A stretch of DNA of 64,000 nt from Astrocystis sublimbata (taxonomy: Eukaryota > Ascomycota > Sordariomycetes > Xylariales > Xylariaceae). The notes below the pieces were generated by a model. The model made no database searches. It had not been told where the DNA came from and saw nothing but the letters and a program-made list of their open reading frames with translations. The translations under genes were made by a program, and so were the position numbers. The stretch covers positions 124,001 to 188,000 of the forward strand of contig JAJNNY010000065.1 in assembly GCA_022453515.1 (NCBI GenBank), given 5' to 3'. Shown piece by piece: positions 54,910 to 64,000 of the stretch (position 1 is its first letter; each line of letters starts with the position of its first letter).

Positions 54910-56747
54910 CTAACTGGGATTCCCAAGCTGCTTCTGCAGCAGCCACGCGAGGACGCCGTCAGGAACATCCTCACGTTCCATGACGACTTCTACCATCTTG
55001 AACCCCTCAGTCTTTGTGAGCGCCTCTGAATCCAACAAGTTCTGTAGCTCTGCTAAAGTGCTGACTCGGGCCGTGAATGTGTCCTCGTGAGCACCGAAGA
55101 ATCCAGGCGCCTGCAGATACCTCCAGGGTGTCACATCGTTGTACTGCTGCTTCAGGCCGTGGATGACTCTCTCAATCGTATAACCATCATTGTTGATTAG
55201 AATGACGGTAACATTGAGCTTGTGGCGGATGATGGTTCCCAGTTCCTGTACCGTCATCTGGAAGCTGCCGTCACCAATGAATAGAATTGTGCGTGCACTC
55301 TGGATGCCGTGATGTTGTTTGGACGAGATCAATTCTTTTTGCGCAAGGGCAGCACCTTGCGCCGCTCCCAGCATGTACCCAATGGACAGCCAAGTGACCG
55401 GCACAAACGTACGCACATGTTTTGGGAGCGGGTAGATATCCCGACAACCGTGCCCGGCACTTCCTGTTTCACCCATTACAATGTCTCCCTCTTGGACTAG
55501 TCTCGACATTCTGGGCCAAAATAAGGTTTGAGTGATAGGTTCATCCCTCAGCGCCACAGAAGAACCAGTATACGCGCGAGCGCGAGTCAGTATTGAAACG
55601 GGCTCAAGATTCGATATTTTCGAGGCGTCTAAACCTTGAAGGATTTGGGCTACTGCTAACCGAGCTGGGATGTCTCGGAAAATCTGGTCACCAATTCTGA
55701 CTTCATTATGTGCTATACAGATCAAGGTCTCGATTTTGGGCGAACCCGAGTTGGCATAGTTGTTCGTGGTGCTGAAATGAGGGCCGAAGCATAGGACAAG
55801 ATCGGATGTCTGGATATATTCGTGCACGACCGGCGTATCAAAACGACCTCGGTAGATGCCATAAACATTGGGTGTGCTTTCATCTATCAGGCCCCAACCG
55901 AAGCCGGTTGTCCAGCTGGGAAACTTAGTGATCTCGACGAGACTCTGCACTGAATTCACAATGCCAAACGCTCGGGTTTCTCCGTCGACTAGGATGGCGG
56001 GCTGCTTTGCCTCGTAGATTCTCTTCAAAACCTGGTCCACCACCTCTGTGCTGTACGCACTGGGCCCCATCTGGGGAAGGCGGATGCTGGATTGCAGCCG
56101 CGCAGCCGAAACGGGGGCCGAGACCATATCTACTGGGATTTGGATATACACAGGTCGACTATGCAGCAGACATTGCGTCAACGCGTGGTCGATGTGTTCA
56201 GGGCTCACGCGAGGGTCTTTGAGATCGACTTGAGCGACGGTAACGTGGGCGGCCATCTGGGCAAACCGACCGAATTCACCATCGTTGAAGGTGTGGTGAA
56301 TACGGACCCGGGCATCTTGGGTTGGCCGGTCTGGTGTTCCTACAATGTGGACGACAGCGGCTCTCTCGGCATACGCGCCGGCTATCGCATTGATGGCCGA
56401 CAGCTCGCCGACACCGAAGGTGGTGATAAGAGCACCGATCCCCTTGATCCGCGCATAGCCGTCAGCTGCGTAGCCGGCATTCAGCTCATTCGCATTGCCA
56501 ACCCATTTCAACCCGGCCGGCTCGACATAATCTAACAAGGTCAAGTTGAAATCGCCGGGCACGCCGCTGAGAAAACACGGGGGTCAGCACTCATCATATA
56601 CAGTGAGAAAGTATTGCATGCATGTCAGAATAAGTGCAGAAGGGGGTGTCAAAGACACAGGCGAACTTGAACTTACTGGATGGCGCCAATGCCGAGCTGT
56701 ACTAGTCGCGTGAACAGGTACTCGGCAAGCTTGATGTTGTCCGGCAT
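54910..56747 (-). CDS. Pyruvate-decarboxylase-like thiamine-diphosphate enzyme
   Basis: Two exons on the minus strand, 56747-56677 and 56566-54910, giving 575 residues. The protein is collinear with yeast pyruvate decarboxylases: GVPGDFNL with Asp29, the cofactor-activating Glu51 in GNANELNAGYAADGYAR, and the paired His114-His115. The thiamine-diphosphate motif runs from GDGS (Asp456) to NNDGYTIE (Glu489), spaced as in Pdc1. It should decarboxylate a 2-oxo acid non-oxidatively to an aldehyde in the cytosol. The His-His loop reads HHTFNDGEF instead of the HHTLGNGDF of true pyruvate decarboxylases, so phenylpyruvate, indolepyruvate or a branched-chain oxo acid is possible as substrate. The start ATG opens the usual N-terminal helix (KLAEYLFTRLVQLG). 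All catalytic residues are intact. Confidence 0.9.
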
Positions 56748-58294
56748 TGTTTCTGGCTTCTTCCTTCGGGATCAAGATAGTTAGAAAGACGGGCGAAGAA
56801 CAGGATGGAGAATAGACGCCTCTTGTCCGACACGGCATCTGCAGATGGAGATGGACACGATGACTGCTGTGTATACTGTGGTTCGGTATATGTATTCTAG
56901 AGATGGTCCGGCTTTGTCCCGACTTCTGCCTCGTCTAACCGGCCCCCTCTGCCATAAATGCACCGATGCACCGATTACCCCATAGCAATTATTACCCCAT
57001 GAAAACGTTAGCGCTGCTGTTAGTTACCTACTCGCCTACCTAATCTGACCCCAAGGCACAGCTACCTACATAGTACCATGCTAAATAGGTACGCAGCATA
57101 TGCATCTGACTGAGCGAGCGGCAATGGCACGTGGACAACATTGAACCAAGGACCCAGATCCGATGCGGGGTGTCGTTCCTGCGATAACGTCAGGTACTAG
57201 GTGCTCGCTGATTATATTTAACGTAATAGGATTTGAAGTTTAGAAGTTTGCTTGCCATATACCTGCACAAACCAACGAGATAGACATCACTTTAAGCCCA
57301 GGGGATGCAAAGCCAGGGTTTCGAAAGTTGTGATCACTTATTGGGCCGTCGTATCGCATGTGGTTCAAAAATACCTATAACATATGGGTAGCAAGGAGAA
57401 ATACAATTACACGCTCACTTCTTTCAGTAGTCGTATAGACGAGATAGCCATATGATCGATGGAAAACGTCTGTGCCTATGATATTGGATTTGCAAGACCG
57501 GTATTGTCACCTCCATCGGGATGGACTAAAAGAAATAACATGCCTAATAGCGTCGACCGTGTTGCCTTCTGCTTTCCTCCGCTCTTGTCCCATGGCCACT
57601 CCAAATCATCGTCCAAAGCGACATGCGCTATCAGATCAATCCCATCGCAAGTGCGAGTAGGGACTCAGGGGGCCAACGGAAACATAACATGAAAGACTGC
57701 ATAATTCAAGTATAGGCTGCTAATATATTGCCGATCAACCAAAGCCAGCAATACTGGAGCTTCATGCCCAATTATAGTACATACGAGTGACTGAGAAAAG
57801 TAAGATGGAATTGAACCACCCAAATAGCTAAACCGTGAAAAAAATGTAGAATGAAGTCATGACAGGGCGTTAAGTCGCAATTGCGCATCATGTTCCAATT
57901 AAGACACGAAGCAGGCAGAGTTTCACAGGCGTCTGCCTGGCGTTATCACTGCCGCTTTCGTGGGAAATTTTTTTTTTTTTTTGGTTTGTGTGCTAGGAGG
58001 TAGTGTAGGGCCCGTGCGGCAACATGGGGCCCTCCTAAGCCCGCTCGTCGTAATCTCATGGAAAGCTGAAGTGTGTAAACAAATGAGCGACTCGAATATG
58101 GCCTGGTAGTCGCGTTATCGATGCTGTTGGGACAGAGATCAACTTGGAGCCGACAACTCCATATATGATATGAAAGTGGTATCAAGTCGTAAGGATCCAT
58201 CAACGCCACGCCGTATTGAATAAGAGGAGGAAAGAGTGGGAGGATTCGAATAAAACCATCAGAGAGCCTCATAACCTCATGCCAGCATGAGATC
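56748..58294. other. Spacer, no gene seen
   Basis: Decarboxylase promoter on one side and RasGAP 3' flank on the other (both minus strand). It contains a 15-base T run (57968-57982) and partial TACCTA words around 57.03-57.09 kb. No frame is convincing. Confidence 0.55.
57968..57982. repeat. (T)15 homopolymer
   Basis: Fifteen T residues on the + strand in the 3' flank of RasGAP, reading poly(A) on the strand of that gene. Confidence 0.85.
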
Positions 58295-60859
58295 TTACCA
58301 GCCTTTCTTTCTAGCAAATCGCTTATTCAGCAAAACCAAGACTTTGGTCACGTTGAAAGTCACGTATTCAAGATCGAGATCTTCCTGGTTATCCTTCTGC
58401 ATCTCGAGTAAGTCATCGAGCTTCAGGTCAAGCTCTAGCAACCCTCGAGTGCGACCTGTTGACTGACTGTTAGCAACGCAATGTGAGAGGCGGGGTGCAG
58501 CGGTCGCCTTACCCTTGTAGTGCAGAGAGATGACAAATGTGCCTGGCAAAGGACTGGTGAAGTTGAAAAAGATGTTCGCTCTCCTATTATCGGGAACATT
58601 GCTCTTCTGTATCACGCCCTCTTTCTCTAGCTGCTGGTGGGTGAACTTGTAGGGCCCCAGCACTTGGTACTTTTGCTGCTTTCGTCGGGTGCCCTCCGAC
58701 TGGCTCCGCACATTGTGCAGGTAGCTCTTGTAAGTATCGAGCTGTCCGACAAGGTACGCATTATGGTCTCGTATTGTTTTGTACACTTCTTCCAGTTTTT
58801 GCGTCTCTTGGTTGACGCCTTCCTTCAGCGACCCGAGATGGGACAGCTCTTGCTCAACCTCGTCCCGGAGAGCGCGAAACTGGTCCGACTTGTTGATGGT
58901 CCCCATTTCTTGCAGCTGGCTGAGCAGTTCCATTGCTCGGATACCCTTGCGCACCATGACTGCATCATTCCGGGATGTAGCAGCTGCATCGGCGATCTTC
59001 TCCAAGCGCAAAGGCTTTTGGGCAACAGCACTATGCTGAGGAATGGATCGAATGATTTGCACGAAGATGTTTTTGGCTTCCAGCCAGAACAGCTCATCCT
59101 GTGTGATGTCGAGAGCCTGCGTCATGTTTTCAAACGTCTGCTCCCACCGGCTGAAGAGAGGTAGGTTGATAGCCCTGTTCTCTTTCCTCGGAACCTGCGC
59201 AGGAGCGTGTCCCAAATCGGACATGATCTGAGCTAGATGCGAGTTGTCGTCCTTGCAGAGCTCACCGCTGTGCTTTTCAATAAGACCATGCATGGCGTAT
59301 ACTTCGTTGAGCGTGATGGAAAGTTCGATGTTCTTGTTCGTGAGCGCCACGTATTGGTCCACCTCCAGGCTTTCGTAGAAGTCTTGCACCTCGCACAGGT
59401 CCAGCATAAATTTGTTCACGCGATCCTTGTTCTGCTGGATGAAGGGTGACAGCTTGGCCATGTACGGTTCTTTGGCGTACGAAGGCTTATTGGCGAGGTT
59501 TTGTAGCATCTTAGCGATCAAGGTGAGCGTGCGTCGGGGTCTTTCGGCAGGTATCCCATCAATGAGCATGTACGACTTGGGCGTGACGATGGCCGGGTTG
59601 ATGAATCGTAGAAAGAAAAAGCCTCCGATCAAGGTACATATCACTTGATCATTAGCTTCTGGATACTTGCGTTTCGTTAAGCTCCGGATCTGTTTGCAAA
59701 TCCACCGGATACCATATGGGGCTTCGTCGAGCCCCTCGATAATTGTAGCCAAGAAACCGTTGGCGATCTCAGTCAGCATGGTTAACCTAGGCTCAATGAT
59801 GGCCTGGACTTGAGGGTTCTCGGCGGCCTGTTCCCCCGTAATGCCTCTAGGCAGGGAGGGAGGTAGACTGCCAGTGTCCTCCTGAATCTGGTCGCACATG
59901 CGCTCGTAAACCTTGAGAGGGTTAATCTCCAAGTCCAAGTCTTGCAATTCAATAAGACTGTTGATCCTATCAGCCAACACCGTCCGAAGGAAACTCTGGC
60001 CAGGTCCACGCCTAGTGTAAGTAGTCATCATTCGAGAAACGGGGGTGTTGGCACGGAGCAGAGACGAATATTCAGGAGTCGTGTCGAATTGATAGGTCAA
60101 GACGGACTAGATTCACGAGTTAGAGCACGTGCCGACACGGTATCCATGAAACGGTATTTGGGCTTACCTGGAACATGGTCAACAGCAGATGCTCCTCACG
60201 ACTCTCATATTGGTTACCGTAGACAGTGAACATGACGGTTTGGAGTAGGGAGTCGATTTCGGACATGGACACAAGCCTACACAGATGGGCGATATGTTTC
60301 GGCTCGGATTGCAGCAGGAACAGAAAGACGCCGTATCTTTGCGTCTTCTCATCGTTTGGAAACTCGCCTTCCTCTAATTCGAGCGCGTCCTCTAGATGGC
60401 TAGCCACTTCATTTTGCTAAATAACGGTTAACGATTTCGAGCGAGACGAAGGAATGACCGTGGCCTACCTCCTCTAAAGCCATGCGGTTCTGAATGAGCA
60501 GGGCGATACGTGAGTCGAGATACCGCACGTCTTTCTCGAGAAAGAAGTTCTTCTTGGATTGTGAAGAAATCTTAGACTTCAGGTCCCGAAGTGACTTCTG
60601 TGCTGCGTCGGTGTTAGGAGAGGTTAGGCAACAATGGGATAGGGTGGGTAGGCTCACCCTTCGCGAGCTCATCGTCGATTTCCAGATCTGTTTCGTTTGC
60701 TGACATGGACATATATAGTGCGGACATGGAGTATCTCTTGCTCTGCCGCGCAGATCTCGTTCCGTCGTATGACGACATGGTGTTCTGCCGCGATATGGGC
60801 TGGAAAGACGAGGAAGAGGCCGTTGAGGCCCGCGACGGTGTTTGAAGCATGGTTGCCAT
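58295..60859 (-). CDS. Ras GTPase-activating protein (RasGAP plus RasGAP C-terminal domain, Gap1/IQGAP-related)
   Basis: Five exons on the minus strand: 60859-60658, 60602-60469, 60416-60168, 60106-58513 and 58455-58295, closing to 779 residues. A Ser-rich N-terminus is followed by a short coiled-coil ([17 protein letters not shown]). The RasGAP domain comes next ([30 protein letters not shown] entry, [49 protein letters not shown]). A helical linker and the RasGAP_C region shared with IQGAP and fission yeast Gap1 close the chain. FLRFINPAI is the GAP family signature. The Arg in SFLRTVL sits where p120GAP has its arginine finger, so catalysis is likely intact. It should switch off Ras at the plasma membrane. 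The last intron (58512-58456, 57 nt) is in frame and stop-free, so it is easily overlooked. Confidence 0.9.
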
Positions 60860-61895
60860 GTTGGAAGAATCGAAAGGGGTGATCTTGATTAGGGGTGTCT
60901 TCGATCTGTCCTATGCCAGACCCGGGGCCCCTTTGAGCCTATACGACTAGTCACAATGGTGATGAGCTGGTGTTTCGATTATTCGGATCAGAGCGTCGGA
61001 TAGGTTCAGAATGAACGGCAGCATGCGCGAGTATTCGGGGTTCGAGGTCGGCACGAGTTCACGAGCAGGTCGAGGGTGTCGTGCACGACAAGCAGGCCAG
61101 GGTCAGGCGGCTGGATCGCAATGACAGCGCGCTGGCTGACGGAACAAGGACGACGGTACGTCTAGGTATGCAATTGGAATCACGGGCAACGACGTGATGG
61201 TTGGCTGCTGTATGCTTCGACCGACCGCGTTCGAGATGAGCGAGGCGACAGCAACGACCGAGGACGTCGCGGATGCGGGCGGGATCAAAGGTATTGTTCG
61301 GGCTGTATGCACGAGGGAGGGGCTGTCGTCGATAGGTAGACTGCCGTCTATCGTCTGTCGTCTCTCGTCTATCGAAAGCACGGGCGCATTCAAGCCGTCG
61401 CACCTGAGGACTCGGCCTTTTGGATTATACAGAGATGTGGTGTGGCTGCGCCCGTGTGGGAGTGGGAGTGGGCGTGTCGTGGTGGTGGATGTGGTCAATT
61501 ATGTCGTCGGGGCGGTGGTGGTGGTGGTGGTGGGAAGCAATCGTGATGGGTTCTCCGTCGAGACACAAGACACAGGTCTCGCTCTCGCGGGCGGTGGAAT
61601 GTCGCACAAATGGTAGTACCGTCTACGTTTGAGATGGAAGGACTAAAACGGGAGATGGGAAGACTGCCCAGGTGGAAGAGCAGGAGATAGGTGCCGGAAA
61701 GAATGGCCACACCCGACAGCCTGCAGGGTTCAAGGGGAGTTGGCAGTTGCGTGTGTGTGGGATGGCGAGCGAGATGTGGGAACGCGGACTGAGCAGCGAT
61801 GGCTTCTGCTTCTGCATGAGCCCAAGTCCCCCCCAAGGAAGTCAGTCCCCAGGTAGGCAAGTCCCTAGGTCGGTCGAGGGAGCGTGGAGGGAGAA
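60860..61895. other. RasGAP promoter and leader with simple repeats
   Basis: About 1 kb upstream of RasGAP. It carries a (GGT)n run at 61514-61533 and repeated CGTCTATCGTCTGTCGTC-like words near 61346-61376. Overlapping frames on both strands have no support. Confidence 0.55.
61514..61533. repeat. (GGT)n trinucleotide repeat
   Basis: Six to seven GGT units in the RasGAP upstream region. It is a simple repeat. Confidence 0.8.
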
Positions 61896-61914
61896 TAGTA
61901 GTAGTAGTAGTAGT
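61896..61914. repeat. (TAG)n trinucleotide repeat, possible LINE 3' tail
   Basis: Six TAG units on the + strand, which read (ACT)n on the strand of the LINE. It lies about 380 bp beyond the LINE stop codon. Several LINE clades end in a short tandem repeat rather than poly(A), so this may mark the 3' end of the element. Confidence 0.75.
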
Positions 61915-62177
61915 GTTATTAACGTCTAACTTAGGGGTAGCTAGCTTAATTTACAGTGCGATTGTGGCTGCAAGAGCCTGCGCAGCCAACCGGGCTAGGC
62001 CCCTCACGTGGCCCTCCTGGGCTTATGTTAGGAAAGACGGCGGTGGAGCCCGCTACCGCTGAACAAAGGAAATGACCAAAGAAAATTGTGTTCTTAGACA
62101 GGCATCGCCCGTCGTGTCCGTGGCTTTAGGGTTCTCCCTGCTAAGCGTGGCCAATCGTTCCGTTAGTACTGTAGTAT

Positions 62178-62294
62178 GGGGGTGCCACCCCCTAGTGCCT
62201 TTTGAAGCTTTCGGAGGGGCTTACGCCCCCCTAATAACCGGTCCTAGGGGTGCGTCTGGTGGGGTTCCATTTTTAAACGTTCGGGGTCGCCCCT
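62178..62294 (-). other. Series of short GC hairpins in the LINE 3' UTR
   Basis: Three inverted repeats lie within 117 bp just after the LINE stop codon: GGGGGTGCCACCCCC (62178-62192), GGGGC-TTAC-GCCCC (about 62216-62229) and GGGGTCGCCCC (62284-62294). Several LINE reverse transcriptases recognise a 3' stem-loop of their own RNA, so these may serve in template recognition; this is inferred. Confidence 0.5.
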
Positions 62295-62296
62295 TA

Positions 62297-64000
62297 CTAG
62301 TCGGCATCCCTACCTTCTGCCTGCAGAGCCCTCCGTTTCCAGTACCCTCGAAACTCCTTAGCTGCCTCCTCGCCGAGCAAAGCTCTCCTGCCGTTTCCCT
62401 GGGGGATCGTCCCAGGGATCATGCCGCGTTGGTCTGGGCATTCGAAAATGTGTCCCCAGTCGACTTCCTCTCCGCAATTGCAGAGTCGAATTCTGTCGGG
62501 GGGGTGGTTGAATCTTTTATGATATGTAGAGAAATCCCCGTGGCCACTTCTTTCGGCCAACAATTCGCGTAGTCCCTCCCTTGGGAGGTCCAATTCCGGT
62601 AGGTCCCTTAGTCCTCGTGGCCAGGGGAGACTCCATTCCTTGTATGCCGTAGGGCAGTTGGTGTGCCACCATGTGTCCGCAAGCTCTCGGGACTCTGATT
62701 TGGCTGCTGCTCGTATGTGAGCATATGATGGCTTGGCCGTACGGGCCGGGTGGTCGGTAGGCACCGGCTTAGAGGAGCGTCTGCCGGCGCACCGGTCAGC
62801 CGCTTCATTACCCGGGATACCCATGTGTCCGGGCGACCAATGCAAGTGGACGCGGTCCCGTAGAGGGGCCGCTATTCTGCGGAACTCTGAGAATCTGCGT
62901 CCTGAGCTCGCTGGTGTCGCGTTAAATAGGCTGGTGAGGACGCCTGTGTTATCCAGGCAGAGGTGAAGCTGGGAGTTGCCCCTCCTGTACCTGTTGGCGA
63001 ACCACTTGAGCGCCTCGAGTGCTCCTACGCATTCTGCGTCGAAAACCTCTTCCCTGTCTAGCCAGTCGGAGGCTTGATGTACGATGGTACCTCCTGAGTA
63101 GATCACGTAACCCCATGCCACCGAGACATCTTTGGAGCCGTCACTGTATGCCAGGTATACAGCCTCACCTGCGCGTTGTCGGGCGAGGATATCTCGAGCC
63201 CACGTTTTGTGCCTGGCTGCTTGTTCAGACTTTCCCGTTGGGCGTGGGCCCTCCCAGGGTGGGAGGGGGGGGTGCAGAAGGGGTCGGTCGATATCGGGTA
63301 CCAACGAGCCGATCTCCTGGAGTATAGTCCTGCGCCTGACAATGGGGTCACCCGTTCGAATGGCAAGTGGGTGTAGGCGGTCAAGCTTGGCCATCCTCGC
63401 GGAGGCCAAAAGCCTAATGTGGTCGAGGCAAGGCTCGCCGGCCGGGAGGCCCGCCTCGCGGAGTGCCGCGGAGAATGGAAACGTGCGCCAGACAGGTACC
63501 ACTGCTCGGGCCGCCCGCCCTAGTGCCGAGTGTACCTTGTCCACTAGGCCGGACACCCCTGAGGTGACTAGCCTGTTCCTATTTCTATAGGAATGTCTGT
63601 CCGGGCCCGGGTACCATACCGTGCTCCCGTAGGTAGCGATAGGTACCACGATAGCCTTTGCTACCGCCGAGAGGGTGCGTGGGGGGGCGCCCCTCTTCGT
63701 GTTGCCCAAGGTTCGGAGGAAACTTCCGACTCGGGCTGCACGCCCAGCCCACGTATCCACGTGGTGTTTGAATCTGAGCCGTTTGTCGATGTGTACCCCT
63801 AGCCAACGGATTGGGGTAGGGGAGGGGCTGATGGCCGTATTGGCTACCAATACCGGGTCCTCCATTTCTATGTTCTCCCTGCTGACGTGTAGCAACTCGC
63901 ACTTATCTGGTTCAAAGGAGATGGCATTCTCCTGTCCCCAGTCCATAGCCCAGCTGGCACGAAGGGTCAGGATGAGTGCGTTATCCCTAGAGTTGGGGCC
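62297..64000 (-). CDS. LINE ORF2 C-terminal part: reverse transcriptase thumb, RNase H, zinc knuckle (5' end outside window)
   Basis: The frame is open from the window edge (64000) to a stop at 62299-62297, 567 residues or more, with no frameshift or premature stop. It begins in the reverse transcriptase region after the catalytic motifs (ISFEPDKCELLHVSR, IRWLGVHIDKRLRFKHHV). The thumb/connection region follows, then an RNase H domain: YSDGSKD (Asp), ECVGALEAL (Glu), LCLDNTGVL (Asp) and LHWSPGHMGIPGNEAAD. A terminal CNCGEEVDWGHIFECP zinc-binding motif closes the chain. RNase H after the reverse transcriptase plus the CCHC-like end is the architecture of the Tad/I-type clade, common in ascomycetes. 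The uninterrupted frame and GC-rich codons show no obvious RIP damage, so the copy may be young. Confidence 0.9.
   Translation of the reverse strand, partial: GPNSRDNALILTLRASWAMDWGQENAISFEPDKCELLHVSRENIEMEDPVLVANTAISPSPTPIRWLGVHIDKRLRFKHHVDTWAGRAARVGSFLRTLGNTKRGAPPRTLSAVAKAIVVPIATYGSTVWYPGPDRHSYRNRNRLVTSGVSGLVDKVHSALGRAARAVVPVWRTFPFSAALREAGLPAGEPCLDHIRLLASARMAKLDRLHPLAIRTGDPIVRRRTILQEIGSLVPDIDRPLLHPPLPPWEGPRPTGKSEQAARHKTWARDILARQRAGEAVYLAYSDGSKDVSVAWGYVIYSGGTIVHQASDWLDREEVFDAECVGALEALKWFANRYRRGNSQLHLCLDNTGVLTSLFNATPASSGRRFSEFRRIAAPLRDRVHLHWSPGHMGIPGNEAADRCAGRRSSKPVPTDHPARTAKPSYAHIRAAAKSESRELADTWWHTNCPTAYKEWSLPWPRGLRDLPELDLPREGLRELLAERSGHGDFSTYHKRFNHPPDRIRLCNCGEEVDWGHIFECPDQRGMIPGTIPQGNGRRALLGEEAAKEFRGYWKRRALQAEGRDAD

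Larger units (their letters stand above)
61896..64000 (-). mobile_element. 3' part of a Tad-like non-LTR retrotransposon (LINE)
   Basis: The minus strand carries the C-terminal part of a LINE ORF2 followed by a GC-hairpin-rich 3' untranslated region and possibly an (ACT)n tail. The 5' end runs off the right edge of the window. The element is oriented like RasGAP and lies 1.0-1.4 kb upstream of that gene. The 3' boundary given is tentative; no target-site duplication can be checked without the other end. Confidence 0.7.

Noticed and set aside
62072..62572. 166-codon + strand frame at the LINE 3' end
   Set aside because: Antisense shadow of the LINE ORF2 end and its GC-rich 3' UTR.

Overview
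The window is nuclear DNA of a filamentous ascomycete, most likely a Sordariomycete. Evidence: compact genes with short introns (about 48-160 nt, one of about 250) carrying GT donors, TACTAAT-like branch sites and YAG acceptors; C-ending codon preference in the conserved genes; fungus-specific families (GEgh16/appressorial secreted protein, secreted manganese-type lipoxygenase, yapsin-like aspartic protease, QDE-2-type Argonaute); and a Tad-like LINE at the right edge. The species cannot be named from sequence alone. No bacterial-type system, CRISPR array, rRNA or convincing tRNA is present.

Layout. 0-4.4 kb: 3' end of an unrecognised gene and a Ras-type GTPase. 4.4-7.6 kb: six-exon aspartic protease with a long Ser/Thr-rich tail. 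8.5-9.4 kb: AMMECR1-family protein. 10.2-11.6 kb: Rieske-DUF455 fusion. 14.1 kb: two-exon 57-residue secreted protein, easily missed. 15.5-17.0 kb: four-helix membrane protein. 20.1-23.5 kb: Argonaute with a complete DEDH slicer tetrad. 27.0-30.4 kb: RNA14 of cleavage factor IA. 31.8-33.9 kb: secreted lipoxygenase. 38.8-39.8 kb: ASF1 histone chaperone. 40.7-42.4 kb: cytochrome b5-FMN dehydrogenase ending in a peroxisomal SRL signal. 43.0-43.8 kb: GEgh16 family. 47.1-47.5 kb: four-cysteine secreted protein. 49.6-52.0 kb: PTR2 peptide transporter. 52.3-54.1 kb: two small proteins of unknown function. 54.9-56.7 kb: pyruvate-decarboxylase-like enzyme. 58.3-60.9 kb: RasGAP. 62.3-64 kb: 3' part of a LINE.

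Genes are spaced out, mostly monocistronic, and separated by gene-poor stretches of up to 4.9 kb. Many of these carry a recurring CCTAGG-centred palindrome (ACCTACCTAGGTAGGT-like), densest at 31.2-31.4 kb. Housekeeping functions (RNA14, ASF1, RasGAP, Ras-like GTPase) are interleaved with secreted or surface proteins (protease, lipoxygenase, GEgh16, two small secreted proteins), a mixture expected of a host- or substrate-colonising fungus. Exon boundaries were derived by hand from splice signals, and total lengths were checked for reading-frame closure; they remain predictions until transcripts are aligned.
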